DNA of 9,224 bases from Syntrophomonadaceae bacterium (GTDB taxonomy: Bacteria > Bacillota > Dethiobacteria > DTU022), in the NCBI GenBank assembly GCA_003558195.1, contig PWMM01000157.1:1-9224 (forward strand), given 5' to 3'. Numbering within the stretch: the first letter of the stretch is position 1; each line of letters opens with the position of its first letter. Below the pieces are notes generated by a model. The model did no database searches. It was not told the origin of the DNA and saw only the letters and a list, made by a program, of their open reading frames with translations. A program made the translations under genes and the position numbers. Shown here in pieces: positions 6,703 through 9,224 of the stretch.

Positions 6703-6708
6703 GGGGAG
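6703..6708 (+). promoter_or_regulatory. Ribosome-binding site deciding the rpoN GTG start
   Basis: GGGGAG lies 6 nt before the GTG at 6715, and the family N-terminus begins directly after it. Confidence 0.75.
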
Positions 6709-6714
6709 CTCGTA

Positions 6715-8136
6715 GTGAAGCTTGATTACGATCTGAAACTCGAACAAACTCAAAAATTGATCATCACTCCTGAGCTTAAACTTGCTATTACTCTTCTGCA
6801 GTATTCTACCTTGGATCTTCAAGATCATATTCAGCAAGAGCTGGTTGACAATCCAGTTTTAGAAGTGGTGGAAGGGCCTGAAGATGAAAAAAACGATGGA
6901 GCTGAAGCGCAGCAGGAAATAACTGATCAAGATGACATAATTAATGACAAGGATTTTCCATGGGACGAATATATGCAAGATATGGGGCTTGATTCCAGCA
7001 CTGAAAAGGGCGGCAATGTAAGAAAGGCGAATGACAATCAGCCTGCATTAGAGAATTGTGCTGGTGTGGCCGATACGATGCTTGAAGACTTGCTCAGCCA
7101 GTTGCGCATGCTTTCAATCAATGATCGGCAATACAAATTAGCTGCTTTTTTAGCAGGCAACCTGGATCGTAACGGATATTTGCAAGGAGAATTGGAAGAG
7201 TTTGCACCTGTTCTTGGAGTGAAAGTGAGAGAGCTGGAGGATGCTCTCAAACTGGTTCAAAGACTGGAGCCGCCAGGTGTTGGTTGTCGAAACCTTCAAG
7301 AATGCCTTTGTTTGCAAATAAAAAAAGTAAGCAACCCGCCTGACATGGTCATCGAAATAGTTAATCAGTACCTCCCTGCCGCTGCTGATGGAAGGTACCG
7401 TTATATTGCTTCACGCCTTAAATGTAATGAGGAAACTGTAAAAAAAGCAGTTGAGTATATTCGCACCTTAAATCCAAAACCCGGCAGTGTTTATGGTGAA
7501 GGTGAGGAAACCCGCTATATTATGCCTGATGTGATTGTCGAAAAAGTTGATGGCCAATATGTAGTTACGGGTAATGAAGGCACAATGCCTCAGCTGATGA
7601 TCAGCCCTTTTTATAAGAAGATGTTGCAGGGGAGGCATAATGATGATCAGCTATGTACTTTTATTAAGAATAAAATTGAAAAAGCTTTCTGGTTAATCCG
7701 TAGCATTGAGCAAAGAAGGGTTACCCTTTTTAAAGTAGCCCAGCAGATTGTTGATATACAAAAACCATTTTTAGATCAAGGGATTAAAAAGCTAAAACCG
7801 CTTACTCTTAAAGAAGTAGCTCAGAATGTGGGAGTTCATGAATCGACAGTGAGCAGGGCTGCCGCCAATAAATATGTACAAACACCTCGAGGCCTCTTTC
7901 CATTAAAGTTTTTCTTTTCCAGTGGTTTTAGTAAGGCAAATGGATCAGGGCAATCAGCACCGAGTATTAAGACCCATATTCGTGAGATTATCGATTCTGA
8001 AGATCCTGGTAAACCCTTAAGTGATAAGTCCTTAACTGCACTATTAAAAGAGCGAAATATTGTTATTTCAAGGCGGACTGTGGCAAAATACAGAGAGGAT
8101 CTTTCAATTCCTCCTTCTTATAAGCGACGTAATTGA
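6715..8136 (+). CDS. rpoN: RNA polymerase sigma-54 factor
   Basis: Sigma-54 (RpoN, SigL in Bacillus) directs RNA polymerase to -24/-12 promoters and needs an ATP-driven enhancer-binding protein to open them. The 473 residues carry all family regions: the Gln/Leu-rich activator-interacting region I (LEQTQKLIITPELKLAITLLQ at ~9-29, ELVDNPVLE at ~42-50); an acidic variable region II (~53-95); the core-binding domain (~115-330, with PPGVGCRNLQECL and LNPKPGS); a helix-turn-helix (TLKEVAQNVGVHESTVSRA at ~364-382, followed by YVQTPRG); and the C-terminal RpoN box SRRTVAKYRE at ~452-461, which differs from the consensus ARRTVAKYR only in its first residue. It starts at GTG with a good ribosome site. 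pgk follows after 15 nt, so both are probably on one transcript. No enhancer-binding protein is in the window, so the regulon cannot be inferred. Confidence 0.97.
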   Translation: MKLDYDLKLEQTQKLIITPELKLAITLLQYSTLDLQDHIQQELVDNPVLEVVEGPEDEKNDGAEAQQEITDQDDIINDKDFPWDEYMQDMGLDSSTEKGGNVRKANDNQPALENCAGVADTMLEDLLSQLRMLSINDRQYKLAAFLAGNLDRNGYLQGELEEFAPVLGVKVRELEDALKLVQRLEPPGVGCRNLQECLCLQIKKVSNPPDMVIEIVNQYLPAAADGRYRYIASRLKCNEETVKKAVEYIRTLNPKPGSVYGEGEETRYIMPDVIVEKVDGQYVVTGNEGTMPQLMISPFYKKMLQGRHNDDQLCTFIKNKIEKAFWLIRSIEQRRVTLFKVAQQIVDIQKPFLDQGIKKLKPLTLKEVAQNVGVHESTVSRAAANKYVQTPRGLFPLKFFFSSGFSKANGSGQSAPSIKTHIREIIDSEDPGKPLSDKSLTALLKERNIVISRRTVAKYREDLSIPPSYKRRN

Positions 8137-8141
8137 ATTGT

Positions 8142-8145
8142 AGGA
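8142..8145 (+). promoter_or_regulatory. Ribosome-binding site for pgk
   Basis: AGGA lies 6 nt before the ATG at 8152. GGTG at 8147-8150 would instead suit the TTG at 8158, two codons later. Both starts leave the conserved part intact; ATG is preferred. Confidence 0.55.
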
Positions 8146-8151
8146 TGGTGA

Positions 8152-9224
8152 ATGCAGTTGATCTTTAAAAAAAGTATTACTGATATTGATGTAAGCCAGA
8201 AGATTATTTTATTACGAGCTGACTTCAATGTTCCACTAGATCAGGGAAGAGTTCGAGATGATACCAGGATCAGGGCTGTAATACCGACAATAGAACACTT
8301 AATATCCAGGGGAGCAAAGCTCATTCTTGCTTCCCACCTGGGACGCCCTAAAGGTCAGCCTGTTCCAGATTTAAAAACGGATCCTATTGCTGTAAAACTG
8401 AGCGAATTACTAGGGAAGCCGGTTAAGAAAATAGACCAGGTAGTAGGTCCAAAGGTTTTAAAAGCGGTTAGTGCAATGCAGGCTGGAGACATCTTGCTTT
8501 TAGAAAACCTGCGTTTTGAAAAAGGTGAAGAAAACAATGATGCGGAGTTTGCCAGGCAGCTTTCCGAGCCTGTTGATCTTACAGTCAATGATGCTTTTGG
8601 AATGGCTCATCGAAGCCATGCTTCTACTGTAGGGGTGGCTGAATATGTACCTGCTGTAGCAGGTTTACTGATGATAAAAGAGATTGAGGAGCTCTCTAGA
8701 TGTCTTGATGAACCGCGACATCCCCTGACCGTGATTATGGGCGGGGCGAAAGTATCAGATAAAATTAATGTTATAAGGCGTTTTCTTGAATTGGCTGACC
8801 AGCTATTGATTGGAGGAGGGATGGCTAACACCTTCCTTGTGGCCTCAGGTGCCAGCCTTGGCAGTTCGTTTTATGAAAAAGAATTACTGGATACAGCTTT
8901 ATCAATTATTAATGAAAGTAAAACTCATAAATGCCGACTGGTTTTACCTGTTGACCTGGTAGTTTCTAAAACTTTAAAAAAAGATAGCCTGTCTAAAGTA
9001 GTAGCAGCCGAAAATGTAGATAAAGATTGGCAGGCTGTTGATATTGGTCCTGCAACCGTTAAAGTATTTGCCGAATATCTAGCCAAATCTGCAATGATTA
9101 TCTGGAATGGTCCTCTAGGGGTCTTCGAAGTTCCTCCTTTTGATCAGGGTACCAGTCAGGTTGCCGGAGCAATAGCGAAAAGTGAAGCTTATTCAGTAGT
9201 TGGAGGTGGCGACCTGGTAGCTGC
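8152..9224 (+). CDS. pgk: Phosphoglycerate kinase (3' end outside window)
   Basis: Phosphoglycerate kinase interconverts 1,3-bisphosphoglycerate plus ADP and 3-phosphoglycerate plus ATP in glycolysis and gluconeogenesis. About 357 residues are visible, some 35-40 short of the usual ~395 because the window ends. N-terminal substrate-binding motifs are complete: LLRADFNVP (20-28), DDTRI (36-40), ASHLGRPKG (60-68), LLENLRFEKGEEN and VNDAFGMAHRSHAST. The nucleotide domain has VIMGGAKVSDKI, LLIGGGMANTFL and WNGPLGVFE. The last visible motif reads GGGDL, where the family normally has Ser or Thr after the Asp. It lies 15 nt after rpoN with no visible promoter, so it is probably read from the rpoN transcript. 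In many clostridia cggR and gapA stand between these two genes; tpiA may follow outside the window. Confidence 0.96.
   Translation, partial: MQLIFKKSITDIDVSQKIILLRADFNVPLDQGRVRDDTRIRAVIPTIEHLISRGAKLILASHLGRPKGQPVPDLKTDPIAVKLSELLGKPVKKIDQVVGPKVLKAVSAMQAGDILLLENLRFEKGEENNDAEFARQLSEPVDLTVNDAFGMAHRSHASTVGVAEYVPAVAGLLMIKEIEELSRCLDEPRHPLTVIMGGAKVSDKINVIRRFLELADQLLIGGGMANTFLVASGASLGSSFYEKELLDTALSIINESKTHKCRLVLPVDLVVSKTLKKDSLSKVVAAENVDKDWQAVDIGPATVKVFAEYLAKSAMIIWNGPLGVFEVPPFDQGTSQVAGAIAKSEAYSVVGGGDLVA

Noticed and set aside
7038..7250. Minus-strand open frames inside rpoN, pgk, uvrA, uvrC and the HAD gene
   Set aside because: All lie opposite well-supported conserved genes, have no recognisable motifs or ribosome sites, and are explained as shadows.

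Overview
This window is a stretch of core chromosome from a Gram-positive bacterium. RapZ (YvcJ family), WhiA, sigma-54 and a UvrA/UvrC pair, all on one strand with purine-rich Shine-Dalgarno sites and moderate-to-low GC, point to a Clostridia-type Firmicute. The placement below phylum is a guess; a syntrophic or otherwise anaerobic clostridial lineage would fit. No mobile element, CRISPR array, rRNA or tRNA was seen. All seven genes lie on the plus strand.

Layout: (1) 1-3368 is a DNA-repair pair: the C-terminal half of uvrA, cut by the left edge, then complete uvrC 3 nt later. (2) 3369-3701 is an AT-rich, non-coding gap with small inverted repeats and a possible extended -10 promoter. (3) 3702-4529 is a Cof-type HAD phosphatase. 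(4) 4530-4734 is a non-coding leader with a perfect 10-bp inverted repeat and a perfect TATAAT. (5) 4735-6562 is rapZ followed closely by whiA. (6) 6563-6714 is a gap with a hairpin plus T-run just upstream of the next ribosome-binding site. (7) 6715-9224 is rpoN (sigma-54) followed 15 nt later by pgk, cut by the right edge.

The gene order is the familiar Firmicute neighbourhood uvr / rapZ-(yvcK)-whiA / rpoN-(cggR-gapA)-pgk, but the usual middle members of two conserved blocks are absent: yvcK between rapZ and whiA, and cggR-gapA between rpoN and pgk. As a result pgk appears to be co-transcribed with a sigma factor rather than with gapA.

The most unusual single point is the start of rapZ. 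The reading frame holding its Walker A motif has no ATG, GTG or TTG start upstream of that motif, while a strong Shine-Dalgarno site sits 7 nt before an in-frame ATA. Nothing here looks like a wholly new system. The points worth a second look are start-codon usage, altered gene order, and several candidate leader structures that could not be computed or compared here.
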